A DNA stretch of 56,708 nt from Bacillota bacterium (GTDB lineage Bacteria > Bacillota > Clostridia > Acetivibrionales > Acetivibrionaceae), in assembly GCA_023421115.1 (NCBI GenBank), contig JAEZUI010000013.1, positions 1-56,708 of the forward strand, given 5' to 3'. Positions 7,511-15,352 of this stretch are shown here, in pieces. Every line of letters begins with the position of its first letter. Within the stretch, counting starts at the first letter, position 1. Below the pieces are notes generated by a model. That model searched no databases and was not told the DNA's origin. It saw only the letters and a list, made by a program, of their open reading frames with translations. Both the position numbers and the translations under genes were made by a program.

Positions 7511-8530
7511 ATGGAATACATGACTGTATTAAAAGAGCTTAGCGCATTTACAGGGGTTTCGGGAAGAGAAAAGGAAATATCTGAATACATAGCGGATCTC
7601 TTTAGAAAATATTGCGATGATGTAAAAATAGACAAATTTTATAACGTAAGCGCATATAAAAAAGGTTCTGACTCGGCAGGCAAAAAGATTATGATTATGG
7701 CACACCATGATGAAATTGGTATGCTGGTTAAAAGCATTGATGATAAAGGTTTTATAAAGTTCACCAATATAGGTGGAATAGACAGTAAAATTCTTTTGGC
7801 CCAAGAGGTTGTTGTTCATGGTAGCAAAGATGTTTATGGCGTTATTGGCGCAAAACCTCCTCATCTTCTCAAACCTGAGGAGGTAAAAAAGGCAGCTAAA
7901 ATGGAGGATTTATATATAGATACTGGGCTTAGCAAGGAGAGTATATCAAAACTGGTTTCAATAGGTGATATAATATCCCTTAAAACCTATCCTTTTGAAC
8001 TTAAGGGGAATAAATTTAGTTCAAAATGCCTTGATAACAGGGCAGGGGTTGGTGTTTTGTTGGATATTATGGAGAGGCTATCAAGACTCAATCATAACCA
8101 TGATGTTGTATTTGTTGCTACATCTCAAGAAGAACTTGGACTAAGTGGTGCAAAAATTGCTACCTATAATATAAACCCGGATATGGCAATTGTTATAGAT
8201 GCTTGTCATGGAGAAATTCCTGATGCCTCAAAGGACGAAACTTATGCTTTGGGTAAGGGACCTGCGATTGCGATTGGACCAAATCTTCACAAGATATATA
8301 CAAAGAAAGTAATGGATGTGGCAAAAGAAGAAAACATTGCCTATCAGGTTGACGTGGAACCGGGGAATACCGGGACAGAGGCTTGGGCAACCCAGGTATC
8401 GCGATCAGGAATCCCAACATTACTGATTTCCATTCCACTCAAATATATGCATACGACAATTGAAACAGTACAAATAAGTGATATTAAGAATACCGGTAAG
8501 CTGGTTTCAAGATTTGTCTCAGAGCTATAG
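7511..8530 (+). CDS. M42 family metallo-aminopeptidase 1
   Basis: An M42 (glutamyl aminopeptidase / former 'cellulase M') co-catalytic metal peptidase of 339 residues. Expected metal and catalytic residues are present: AHHDEIG (H65, D67), CLDNRAG, QEELGLSG, VIDACHGE and the final histidine in KYMHTTIE, where most members have HSP or HTP. Such enzymes form large tetrahedral dodecamers that trim peptides in the cytoplasm. The ATG at 7511 follows GAGGTG; an ATG four codons earlier overlaps that ribosome site. First of three tandem paralogues; 99 bp and a hairpin repeat separate it from the second. Confidence 0.93.
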   Translation: MEYMTVLKELSAFTGVSGREKEISEYIADLFRKYCDDVKIDKFYNVSAYKKGSDSAGKKIMIMAHHDEIGMLVKSIDDKGFIKFTNIGGIDSKILLAQEVVVHGSKDVYGVIGAKPPHLLKPEEVKKAAKMEDLYIDTGLSKESISKLVSIGDIISLKTYPFELKGNKFSSKCLDNRAGVGVLLDIMERLSRLNHNHDVVFVATSQEELGLSGAKIATYNINPDMAIVIDACHGEIPDASKDETYALGKGPAIAIGPNLHKIYTKKVMDVAKEENIAYQVDVEPGNTGTEAWATQVSRSGIPTLLISIPLKYMHTTIETVQISDIKNTGKLVSRFVSEL

Positions 8531-8534
8531 ATTT

Positions 8535-8579
8535 AGCCCCTTTTTCGAACGAAGTGAAAGAGGCAAAAGCGAAGCGGGC
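8535..8579 (-). repeat. Twin-hairpin repeat, copy 2
   Basis: On the minus strand it contains CCTCTTTCACTTCGTTC (8563-8547), a 17-base exact match to the copy at 20843-20859, flanked by GCCCGCTTCGC and GGGGC. It follows the first peptidase stop by a few bases and could end or slow its transcript. Confidence 0.62.
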
Positions 8580-8629
8580 ATAAGGAGCACATAAGCTTTT
8601 ATTACAAAGGTTGAAATGGAGGAAGTAAG

Positions 8630-9673
8630 GTGTATATAAAAGAACTTACAGAATTAAATGGTGTTTCGGGTAATGAGGATGAAGTCAGAGAATATATAAA
8701 AAAACATATTAAAGATTTGGCGGATGAAATTAATATTGATTCGATGGGGAATCTAATCGCATTTAAGAAAGGTAAAAACAGTAAGTATAAAGTTATGCTT
8801 TCTGCACATATGGATGAAGTGGGATTTATGGTCACAGGGTTTGGCGAAAGCGGTGTTATAAAATTTACCACAGTTGGAGGTATTGATGAGAGAATACTTC
8901 CTGGAAAAAGGGTGTTGGTTGGAGAAAAAAATATTCCGGGGGTAATAGGATCAAAACCCATTCATATGCAAGAAAGGGAAGAAAGAAACGTTAATATAAA
9001 GTTAAAAAATATGTACATAGATATTGGTACGAACAAGAGGGAGGAAGCTGAAAAGCTTGTGTCCTTAGGAGACTATGTAGCATTCTATAGCCCATATACA
9101 CAGTTTGGAGAAGCTCTTATCAAGGCAAAAGCTCTAGACGATAGGGTAGGCTGTGCAATACTTATAGAGGCACTAAAAGACAGATACGAGTTTGACTTGT
9201 ATGCTTGCTTTACAGTGCAGGAAGAGGTGGGGCTTAGAGGCTCCGAAGTTGCTGCGTATACAGTTAATCCTGATATTGCCTTAGTGGTAGAGGGAACAAC
9301 CTGTTCCGATGTGCCGGGAGTAGAAAAAAGTGAGTATTCTACAGTTCTTGGAGATGGAGCTGCACTTACTATAATGGACCGTGCTTCCTACCCAAACAAA
9401 AATTTCGTCAATTATATCTATGAATTGGCACAAAAAAACAAATTGTCAATACAATTTAAGCAAACCAATTCCGGAGGCAACGATGCCGGTAAAATACAGA
9501 TGAGCAGAGGCGGGGTAATAACGGCTTCAATATCGGTTCCTTGCAGGTATATTCATTCGCCTGTATCGGTTATGATTGAAAAGGATTTTAATAGTTGTAA
9601 GGATATTGTTATAACGGTATTAAAAGACCTTGGAAAAAATCAGCAACTTATTGAAAACATGAAGAGGATATAA
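8630..9673 (+). CDS. M42 family metallo-aminopeptidase 2
   Basis: Second M42 peptidase, 347 residues, starting at GTG 8 nt after GGAGGAA. Metal-site motifs: SAHMDEVG (H60, D62), KALDDRVG, VQEEVGLRG, LVVEGTTCSDVP (Glu at the fourth ligand position, a known variant) and RYIHSP. It resembles the third copy more than the first. Only 17 bp separate it from the third gene, so these two are surely co-transcribed. Substrate preference (acidic versus hydrophobic N-termini) cannot be read from the sequence. Confidence 0.94.
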   Translation: MYIKELTELNGVSGNEDEVREYIKKHIKDLADEINIDSMGNLIAFKKGKNSKYKVMLSAHMDEVGFMVTGFGESGVIKFTTVGGIDERILPGKRVLVGEKNIPGVIGSKPIHMQEREERNVNIKLKNMYIDIGTNKREEAEKLVSLGDYVAFYSPYTQFGEALIKAKALDDRVGCAILIEALKDRYEFDLYACFTVQEEVGLRGSEVAAYTVNPDIALVVEGTTCSDVPGVEKSEYSTVLGDGAALTIMDRASYPNKNFVNYIYELAQKNKLSIQFKQTNSGGNDAGKIQMSRGGVITASISVPCRYIHSPVSVMIEKDFNSCKDIVITVLKDLGKNQQLIENMKRI

Positions 9674-9690
9674 AACAGGAGGAATTATAT

Positions 9691-10668
9691 ATGTTTGATT
9701 TAATAAAAAGATTGACAGACTCTTTTGGGGTTTCGGGTAACGAAGAGGGGATAAGAGAAACCATCATTAATGAAATAAAGAATGATATTCAGGAAATAAG
9801 TGTAGATACATTGGGAAATCTCATTGCTATAAAACCTGGAAAAGGGAAAAAGATAATGGTAGCAGCACATATGGATGAGATAGGTGTTATGGCTACATAT
9901 ATAGATGAAAAGGGGTTTATAAGGTTTTCTAATATTGGAGGAGTTTCAGCTTTTGTGTCAGTGGGACAGAAGGTAAAATTTAAAAACGGTACTATAGGTG
10001 CTGTATTTTACGAAGATAAGCTGGAAGATATGAAAAATCTTAAACTGTCGAAGATGTATATAGATATCGGCGCAAAGGACAAAAATGAAGCAGAGAAATC
10101 GGTCCATATAGGAGATGTTGCCAGTTTTGTGGGCGATACCGTAAGGCAGGGAGATATGGTTTATTCTAAAGCGCTTGACGATAGAAGCGGGTGTGCTGTT
10201 TTGATTAAGGCAATAAAGGAATTGCCTCAGACCGACAATGAGATATATTTTGTGTTTACTGTTCAGGAGGAATTGGGACTTAGAGGGGCTAAAACTGCTG
10301 CCTATCAATTAAAACCTGATATGGCTATCGCAGTAGATGTAACTGCTACCGGAGATACACCAGAGGCACAGCTTATGGAGGTAAAGTGTGGAGCTGGTCC
10401 TGCGATAAAAATAAAAGACAGATCGATAATTTGTCATCCTGAAGTTAAAAAGTTGTTGGAAGAATCGGCAAAAAATATTAATATTCCCTATCAGTATGAG
10501 GTGCTCGAATTTGGAGGTAGTGATCCGGGAGCAATCCATATTTCAGCGGGAGGTGTCCCCTCTGGAGCAATTTCTATTCCGTGCAGATATGTTCACAGCC
10601 CAGTTGAGGCAGCTAGTCTAGAGGATATGGAAAATGCGGTGAAACTTCTTGTAGAAGCGATAAAATAG
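9691..10668 (+). CDS. M42 family metallo-aminopeptidase 3
   Basis: Third M42 peptidase, 325 residues, ATG after AGGAGGAATT. All motifs are canonical: AAHMDEIG, KALDDRSG, VQEELGLRG, AVDVTATGDTP and RYVHSP. It is the shortest and closest to the family core of the three. M42 enzymes can form mixed-subunit complexes in some archaea; three adjacent paralogues make that possible here, but it is inference. Confidence 0.94.
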   Translation: MFDLIKRLTDSFGVSGNEEGIRETIINEIKNDIQEISVDTLGNLIAIKPGKGKKIMVAAHMDEIGVMATYIDEKGFIRFSNIGGVSAFVSVGQKVKFKNGTIGAVFYEDKLEDMKNLKLSKMYIDIGAKDKNEAEKSVHIGDVASFVGDTVRQGDMVYSKALDDRSGCAVLIKAIKELPQTDNEIYFVFTVQEELGLRGAKTAAYQLKPDMAIAVDVTATGDTPEAQLMEVKCGAGPAIKIKDRSIICHPEVKKLLEESAKNINIPYQYEVLEFGGSDPGAIHISAGGVPSGAISIPCRYVHSPVEAASLEDMENAVKLLVEAIK

Positions 10669-10718
10669 ATTAATACCGAAATGGTAACACTAATATAATA
10701 TCTTATAGATTATTTTGT

Positions 10719-10843
10719 TTTAGTCATTTCAAAAAACAGCCTATACAATATTTGGGTCAAAAGCCCATCTAGGAAGTTTTATAGGTTAAAACATAGGAAT
10801 ATTATTTGAAATATCCATTGAAAAGTTTTTTGGAATTACCTGA
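10719..10843 (+). repeat. Dispersed nested palindromic repeat, copy C
   Basis: Begins TAGTCATTTCAAAAAACAGC and ends AGTTTTTTGGAATTACCTGA, with a diverged middle. It fills most of the gap between the third M42 peptidase and the M15 lipoprotein gene. Confidence 0.75.
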
Positions 10844-10867
10844 AACAATAAACCGGAGGTAATAAAT

Positions 10868-11875
10868 GTGAAAAAAATTATCTATATGATTTTTATATTA
10901 CTTATATTTTCAGGTTGTGATAATACTTTAAAAGATAATAGTATTGAGAAGTCAAGTTTTTCATCTAATTCGTCCATAGAAAGTTATAATAATGACAAAA
11001 AACCACAGCTAAACCAAGAGGAAATTAAAGCAGAGGATATTGAATTTGATGGTTACGATATCAATATGAAAAGGGATTTATTGTGCCTTAAGATGGCCTA
11101 TCCTGAGTTTGTTTCATGTTTTGAAAGGGGTACTAGAGGTGAAGTGTATGTGGTTTTGAAATCAGGAAGCAAGCTTTTGTACGATGATAAGACTTTAAAA
11201 ACTTATGACCAAAAGCTTGCTAATGCAGATTTGCAAGATACAATGGAAATGCTTTATCCCCTTGCTGATATTTCAGAATTGATGGACGATAACTATGATC
11301 CGGGTCGGTTTAGGTGTTATGCTTTATTGAAGGAGGTATATGGAAATTCACGCCAGCAGATAGAGAAAAGCCTAGAAGGGGTAACTATCGGAGGAAAAGT
11401 ATGTTCGTTTAATAATAGAAATAATGCGTCTTCAGCACTAAAACAGGTTGCTGAGGAGATGAAGATTTTAGCTCAAAGGAGAAATAATGTCCGCCAAAAT
11501 ATTTTTCCTGTTAACGGTACGTACAATTATAGAGTAATTGCAGGAACAAACCAGTTAAGCCCGCATGCCTTCGGAATAGCGATAGACTTTAAAAGCGATA
11601 AGAGGGATTACTGGAAATGGGCCTCTAGGGAATTAGGACAGCAAAGATTAAGAGAGTATCCTAGAGAAGCTGTGGAAGTTTTGGAAGAAAACAATTTTAT
11701 ATGGGGCGGTAAATGGGCACACTTTGATATTTTGCACTTTGAATACAGACCGGAATTACTTATAAAAGCCAGATACCATGTTGAAGATTTTGAAATGGGA
11801 GGGTCATGGTATTACGGTTTTCCTACAGAGGATGAAATAGTTAAAGGCTATATTGAAACAATCGACAAAATATAG
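10868..11875 (+). CDS. M15 family D-Ala-D-Ala carboxypeptidase-like lipoprotein
   Basis: A 335-residue lipoprotein with an M15C/VanY-like zinc peptidase domain in its C-terminal half. Residues 1-16 are a lipoprotein signal ending in the lipobox FSGC; a serine- and asparagine-rich linker follows. The zinc motif SPHAFGIAIDFK and the second-half motif WAHFDILHFEYRPE supply the expected His, Asp and His ligands. It probably trims peptidoglycan stem peptides at the outer face of the membrane. Translation starts at GTG, 8 nt after GGAGG. The gene is convergent with the DUF218 gene, their stop codons one base apart with no visible terminator. Confidence 0.88.
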   Translation: MKKIIYMIFILLIFSGCDNTLKDNSIEKSSFSSNSSIESYNNDKKPQLNQEEIKAEDIEFDGYDINMKRDLLCLKMAYPEFVSCFERGTRGEVYVVLKSGSKLLYDDKTLKTYDQKLANADLQDTMEMLYPLADISELMDDNYDPGRFRCYALLKEVYGNSRQQIEKSLEGVTIGGKVCSFNNRNNASSALKQVAEEMKILAQRRNNVRQNIFPVNGTYNYRVIAGTNQLSPHAFGIAIDFKSDKRDYWKWASRELGQQRLREYPREAVEVLEENNFIWGGKWAHFDILHFEYRPELLIKARYHVEDFEMGGSWYYGFPTEDEIVKGYIETIDKI

Positions 11876-11876
11876 C

Positions 11877-12668
11877 TTACCAACCAAGAAGCATATCCAC
11901 TAATAGAGATTTAAATACTGCAAAATATTCTCTTATTACACTATTAGGAAATACTGTAGGCTCTGTCTTAGAAGGAATTCCATAGGGTGTAAAGCCATTA
12001 AAGGAAGCTAAAACCTTTGATCTTGCCATATGAAAATCGCTTGTGATAACCATTAATTTATAATCGCTTCTTCCCGTTTGTGCTTCAAGAATTTGTTTTG
12101 TGTATTTAAAATTTTCCATTGTACTGGTTGCTTTTGTTTCTACAATAATTTTCTCTTTATGAATACCCTTTGCAATAAGATAGTTTTCCATGGCTTCACC
12201 TTCGGATATGGTTTCTCCAAATCCTTTACCACCGCTTACTATTACGTCTAAATGGGGGTGTTCGTTTAAAAATTTGATACCTTCATCTAACCTGAATTGT
12301 AAAGATTTTGTTACTTCTCCTCCTTTTATACCACCGCCGAGAATTATTACATAATCTACATCGTTGTAACTGTCTGCATCCACGTTAGAAAAAATAAGTC
12401 CTATCACTAGAACAAAGGATATTATAAAACCCCAAATACATATTTTTATTGATCTTCTTATAAACACATTTTGTATTTTTGACAAATTGAATATCCCTTT
12501 AATTTTAAGTAAATTATATGTGATTAATACAGTTCCAGCCAATAAAGGAAATAATATACCAAAATTTATACCTACACCCAATGCAAGTAAAAGTACAAAA
12601 TCTAGTACTCCTAATATACCTAAAATCAGACCGATATAAGTTATTGTATTGTTGATTAATCTCTTCAT
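11877..12668 (-). CDS. DUF218 / YdcF-SanA family membrane protein
   Basis: A 263-residue membrane protein. Three hydrophobic helices occupy about residues 8-115, followed by a YdcF-like DUF218 domain with VDYVIILGGGIKGG, LDVIVSGGKGFGETISEGEAM, ETKATSTMENF and ITSDFHMARSK, the usual family blocks. The biochemical role of DUF218 is poorly known; relatives such as SanA and ElyC affect cell-envelope integrity. The ATG at 12668 is preferred, with GGAG about 12 nt upstream; an ATG 39 codons earlier adds a hydrophilic stretch and lacks a ribosome site, but cannot be excluded. Confidence 0.82.
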   Translation of the reverse strand: MKRLINNTITYIGLILGILGVLDFVLLLALGVGINFGILFPLLAGTVLITYNLLKIKGIFNLSKIQNVFIRRSIKICIWGFIISFVLVIGLIFSNVDADSYNDVDYVIILGGGIKGGEVTKSLQFRLDEGIKFLNEHPHLDVIVSGGKGFGETISEGEAMENYLIAKGIHKEKIIVETKATSTMENFKYTKQILEAQTGRSDYKLMVITSDFHMARSKVLASFNGFTPYGIPSKTEPTVFPNSVIREYFAVFKSLLVDMLLGW

Positions 12669-12919
12669 TAATAAATTCGACTCCCTATTTAAAAATAAAT
12701 CATACTTTTTGATCTGCAATTGCCAAGTTTTTTTAAATTCAACCAAGCTAATTAACATTATAACGTAAAACGACCAATATGACATAAAAGTTTTAACTAT
12801 TTAATAAAAATTTAATCGAAAAAACTATAAAAGAGGAGTTTTTTGTTCCATATCGAATAAAATACAAAAGGTACATATTTTTATGTGCATGATTTCAAAT
12901 TAATTTTGAATATTGATAG

Positions 12920-13047
12920 TAAGGACATTTCAAAAAATAACTTAGGTGTTTCAAAAAAATTCGTTAGTCAATATATATAGTTCCAAGCCATTAAAATCAA
13001 CTTTTTTGAAACACCCATTGACCAGTTATTTTTTTGGAATCACCTTA
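12920..13047 (+). repeat. Dispersed nested palindromic repeat, copy D
   Basis: Starts AAGGACATTTCAAAAAATAA and ends TTTTTTTGGAATCACCTTA. Inside is a second pair, AGGTGTTTCAAAAAA and TTTTTTGAAACACC. A further half-arm follows at 13070-13108 (TTTTTTGGAATGGAAATTGC). This 469-bp gap between divergent genes (12669-13137) is otherwise AT-rich with no other signal I could read. Confidence 0.78.
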
Positions 13048-13137
13048 TAAAAATATTTAAAGCTCAAATCAATTTTTTGGAATGGAAATTGCAAATTTTT
13101 CTTAGAATTAACTAAAATAAAAATGTGGGGTGTTTAT

Positions 13138-14763
13138 ATGAAAATTACTTTTTTAGGGGCAGCAAAAACCGTTACCGGTTCATGTTATCTTATTGAAACT
13201 CAGAATACAAAGTTTTTAGTTGATTGTGGCTTATTTCAGGGACATGCAAAAGAAGATGTATTAAATGCTGAAGAATTTCCGTTTAATCCGGCCGAATTGG
13301 ATTATATATTTTTAACTCATGCCCATATTGACCATAGCGGAAGGATACCTAAAATATATAATGACGGTTTTAACGGAGAGATTTATACCACAAAAGCGAC
13401 AGCAGAGTTATGTGCGATAATGCTTCCGGATTGTGGTCATATACAGGAATTTGAAAACGAGTGGAAGAATAAGAAAAGGCTTAGGGCAGGAAAGCCTCCT
13501 GTAGAGCCTATTTATACATACCAAGATGCTTTAGATTGTATTAAGCTTTTTAAAAAAGCCAACTATGGGGAAGCGCTGAAGATAAACGATGATATAAAAG
13601 TCCGTTTTAATGATGCCGGGCATATACTTGGTTCTGCAATAATTGAATTTTGGATTTTAGAGAAGGGCAAGGAAACAAAGATAGTATTTTCCGGTGACTT
13701 AGGCAATAGGGACATGCCTATACTTAGGGACCCAACCATTTTGGAAGATGCAGATTATCTTGTGATTGAATCTACATATGGAAATAGGGTACGTGAAAAC
13801 CAAAGTAATAGATTTGAATATTTTGTCGACATTATAGATGAAACTATAAGTAAAGGTGGAAATGTAATCATTCCTTCTTTTGCTGTCGGCAGAGCACAAG
13901 AGGTAATATATGAACTTAACAAGGAGAAGGAGTCTTACGACAGTAAATTGAAAAAATTATTCAGCGTTCCTGTTTTTGTAGACAGTCCATTAGCGATATC
14001 GGCAACGGAGGTTTTTAGAAATAACCTTGATTGTTATGATGAAGAAGCACGAGAGTATATAGACAATGGAGATAACCCTCTAGACTTTCCCGGACTTAAA
14101 TTTACAAGATCGGCGGATGAATCAAGAGCTCTAAATGAGAGAAATGACAGCTCCATAATCATTTCTGCAAGCGGAATGTGCGAAGCAGGAAGGATTAAAC
14201 ATCATCTTAAGCACAATTTATGGAGAAAGGATTCCACTATATTATTCGTAGGTTATCAAGCCCAGGGTACTCTAGGAAGAAAATTGGTAGACGGGGCTAA
14301 AAAGGTTAAAATTTTCGGCGAAGATATTTCGGTAAACGCACGTATAGAAATGATTGAAGGTTTTTCAGGTCATGCTGACAAAAATGGGTTGCTTGAGTGG
14401 ATAGGAGGTTTTAAAAGAAAACCTGCTAAGATATTTATTGTTCATGGCGAAGAAGAATCAATGGTTGACTTTTCAAGTGAAATCAATGAAAAGTTTAATA
14501 TAGAGACAATTATTCCTGAAAAAGGTGAGAGTTATGTAATTACTACCGATAAGGTTATTGAAGCAAGCGGAAGAGTTAAAACAGCTGTTTCCTTTAAACG
14601 CCTTGCCATTATTGATGTTCTAGAGACTTTGAAGGAAGAAATTGATGAACTTTCTGATGTTCTTATGAATGATTTGAAGAAGGAAAAATCAGATATTGAA
14701 GTGGATGAACTAAGAGCGAAGCTTAAGAATATAGAGAAGTCTATAGTAGACACGTTGAAGTAA
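13138..14763 (+). CDS. Metallo-beta-lactamase / beta-CASP family RNase-like protein
   Basis: A 541-residue MBL-fold protein with beta-CASP and RMMBL domains, a group containing RNA-processing nucleases. The zinc motif THAHIDHSG lies near residue 60, GHILGSA and SGDLGNRD follow, the beta-CASP block IISASGMCEAGRIKHHL is near 345, and GFSGHADKNGL near 410 is the RMMBL histidine motif. About 60 C-terminal residues form a charged, probably helical tail. ATG at 13138 follows GGGGTG by 6 nt. The family (YSH1/CPSF-like in bacteria) is distinct from RNase J. Substrate unknown. Confidence 0.9.
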   Translation: MKITFLGAAKTVTGSCYLIETQNTKFLVDCGLFQGHAKEDVLNAEEFPFNPAELDYIFLTHAHIDHSGRIPKIYNDGFNGEIYTTKATAELCAIMLPDCGHIQEFENEWKNKKRLRAGKPPVEPIYTYQDALDCIKLFKKANYGEALKINDDIKVRFNDAGHILGSAIIEFWILEKGKETKIVFSGDLGNRDMPILRDPTILEDADYLVIESTYGNRVRENQSNRFEYFVDIIDETISKGGNVIIPSFAVGRAQEVIYELNKEKESYDSKLKKLFSVPVFVDSPLAISATEVFRNNLDCYDEEAREYIDNGDNPLDFPGLKFTRSADESRALNERNDSSIIISASGMCEAGRIKHHLKHNLWRKDSTILFVGYQAQGTLGRKLVDGAKKVKIFGEDISVNARIEMIEGFSGHADKNGLLEWIGGFKRKPAKIFIVHGEEESMVDFSSEINEKFNIETIIPEKGESYVITTDKVIEASGRVKTAVSFKRLAIIDVLETLKEEIDELSDVLMNDLKKEKSDIEVDELRAKLKNIEKSIVDTLK

Positions 14764-14815
14764 GGCTTTGAAGTTAAGCTGATTTTAAACTATTTAGTCT
14801 GTTTTAAAAGACTTG

Positions 14816-14912
14816 ATAAGGCAATTGCAAAAAACCTTTGTAATTGCCGTTTCAAGAATTTGATGGACTTTATGCCTTAAATATTGTATTGGTTATTTTT
14901 TGTACTGGCGTA
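14816..14912 (-). repeat. Dispersed nested palindromic repeat, copy E
   Basis: Minus-oriented copy starting GATAAGGCAATTGCAAAAAA and ending GGTTATTTTTTGTACTGGC, with GCCGTTTCAAGAA in the middle. It lies 50 bp after the MBL gene. Confidence 0.7.
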
Positions 14913-14952
14913 AATTGTTGTTCTAAAAAAGTCTAATACTTGATGAAATAAG

Positions 14953-14991
14953 AATACCTGATGCTCTTTTTAGAGAAATCAGGTATTTTTT
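14953..14991 (+). terminator. Rho-independent terminator
   Basis: AATACCTGAT (14953-14962) and ATCAGGTATT (14978-14987) form a 10-bp stem followed by TTTT. It is 190 bp past the MBL stop with a repeat copy in between, so it would end a long 3' tail or a short separate RNA. The next 110 bp hold no recognisable gene. Confidence 0.75.
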
Positions 14992-15104
14992 AGTTTTGAT
15001 TTGATATGTAAGGAGTTTTGAATACCCTAGGTTTTGAAGCGGTTTTGAAGAATTATAGGTGGAATAGCATTGAGTATATAAGCATTGATAGGGATAATTA
15101 GTAA

Positions 15105-15133
15105 TTGACAATAAAGGGTTTATATTTGATAAT
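15105..15133 (+). promoter_or_regulatory. Probable iorAB promoter
   Basis: TTGACA (15105-15110), 17-bp spacer, GATAAT (15128-15133). It points toward iorA, 215 bp away; the whole of repeat copy F would then lie in the iorA leader RNA. Confidence 0.65.
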
Positions 15134-15138
15134 AATTA

Positions 15139-15299
15139 TAAGGTAATTCCAAAAAAAAACTTTGCAATCGCCATTTCAAAAAATCTGATTTACATTTTTT
15201 GCACTGCAAAATAATGTTCCTCTGTTTGAAAGCTTTTAAGCTTTCATGATGGGCTTTGCGACTTAATTATTGTATAGGTTATTTTTTGAAATGGCCTAA
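15139..15299 (-). repeat. Dispersed nested palindromic repeat, copy F (long form)
   Basis: Minus-oriented copy of 161 bp from ATAAGGTAATTCCAAAAAAA to TTATTTTTTGAAATGGCCTA. About 60 bp longer than the others because of a central block holding its own palindrome GAAAGCTTTTAAGCTTTC. It ends 54 bp before the iorA start. Confidence 0.8.
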
Positions 15300-15352
15300 T
15301 GTATTCTTAATTGAACAAATAGTTTATAAATATAGTAATGGGGGATATGTTA

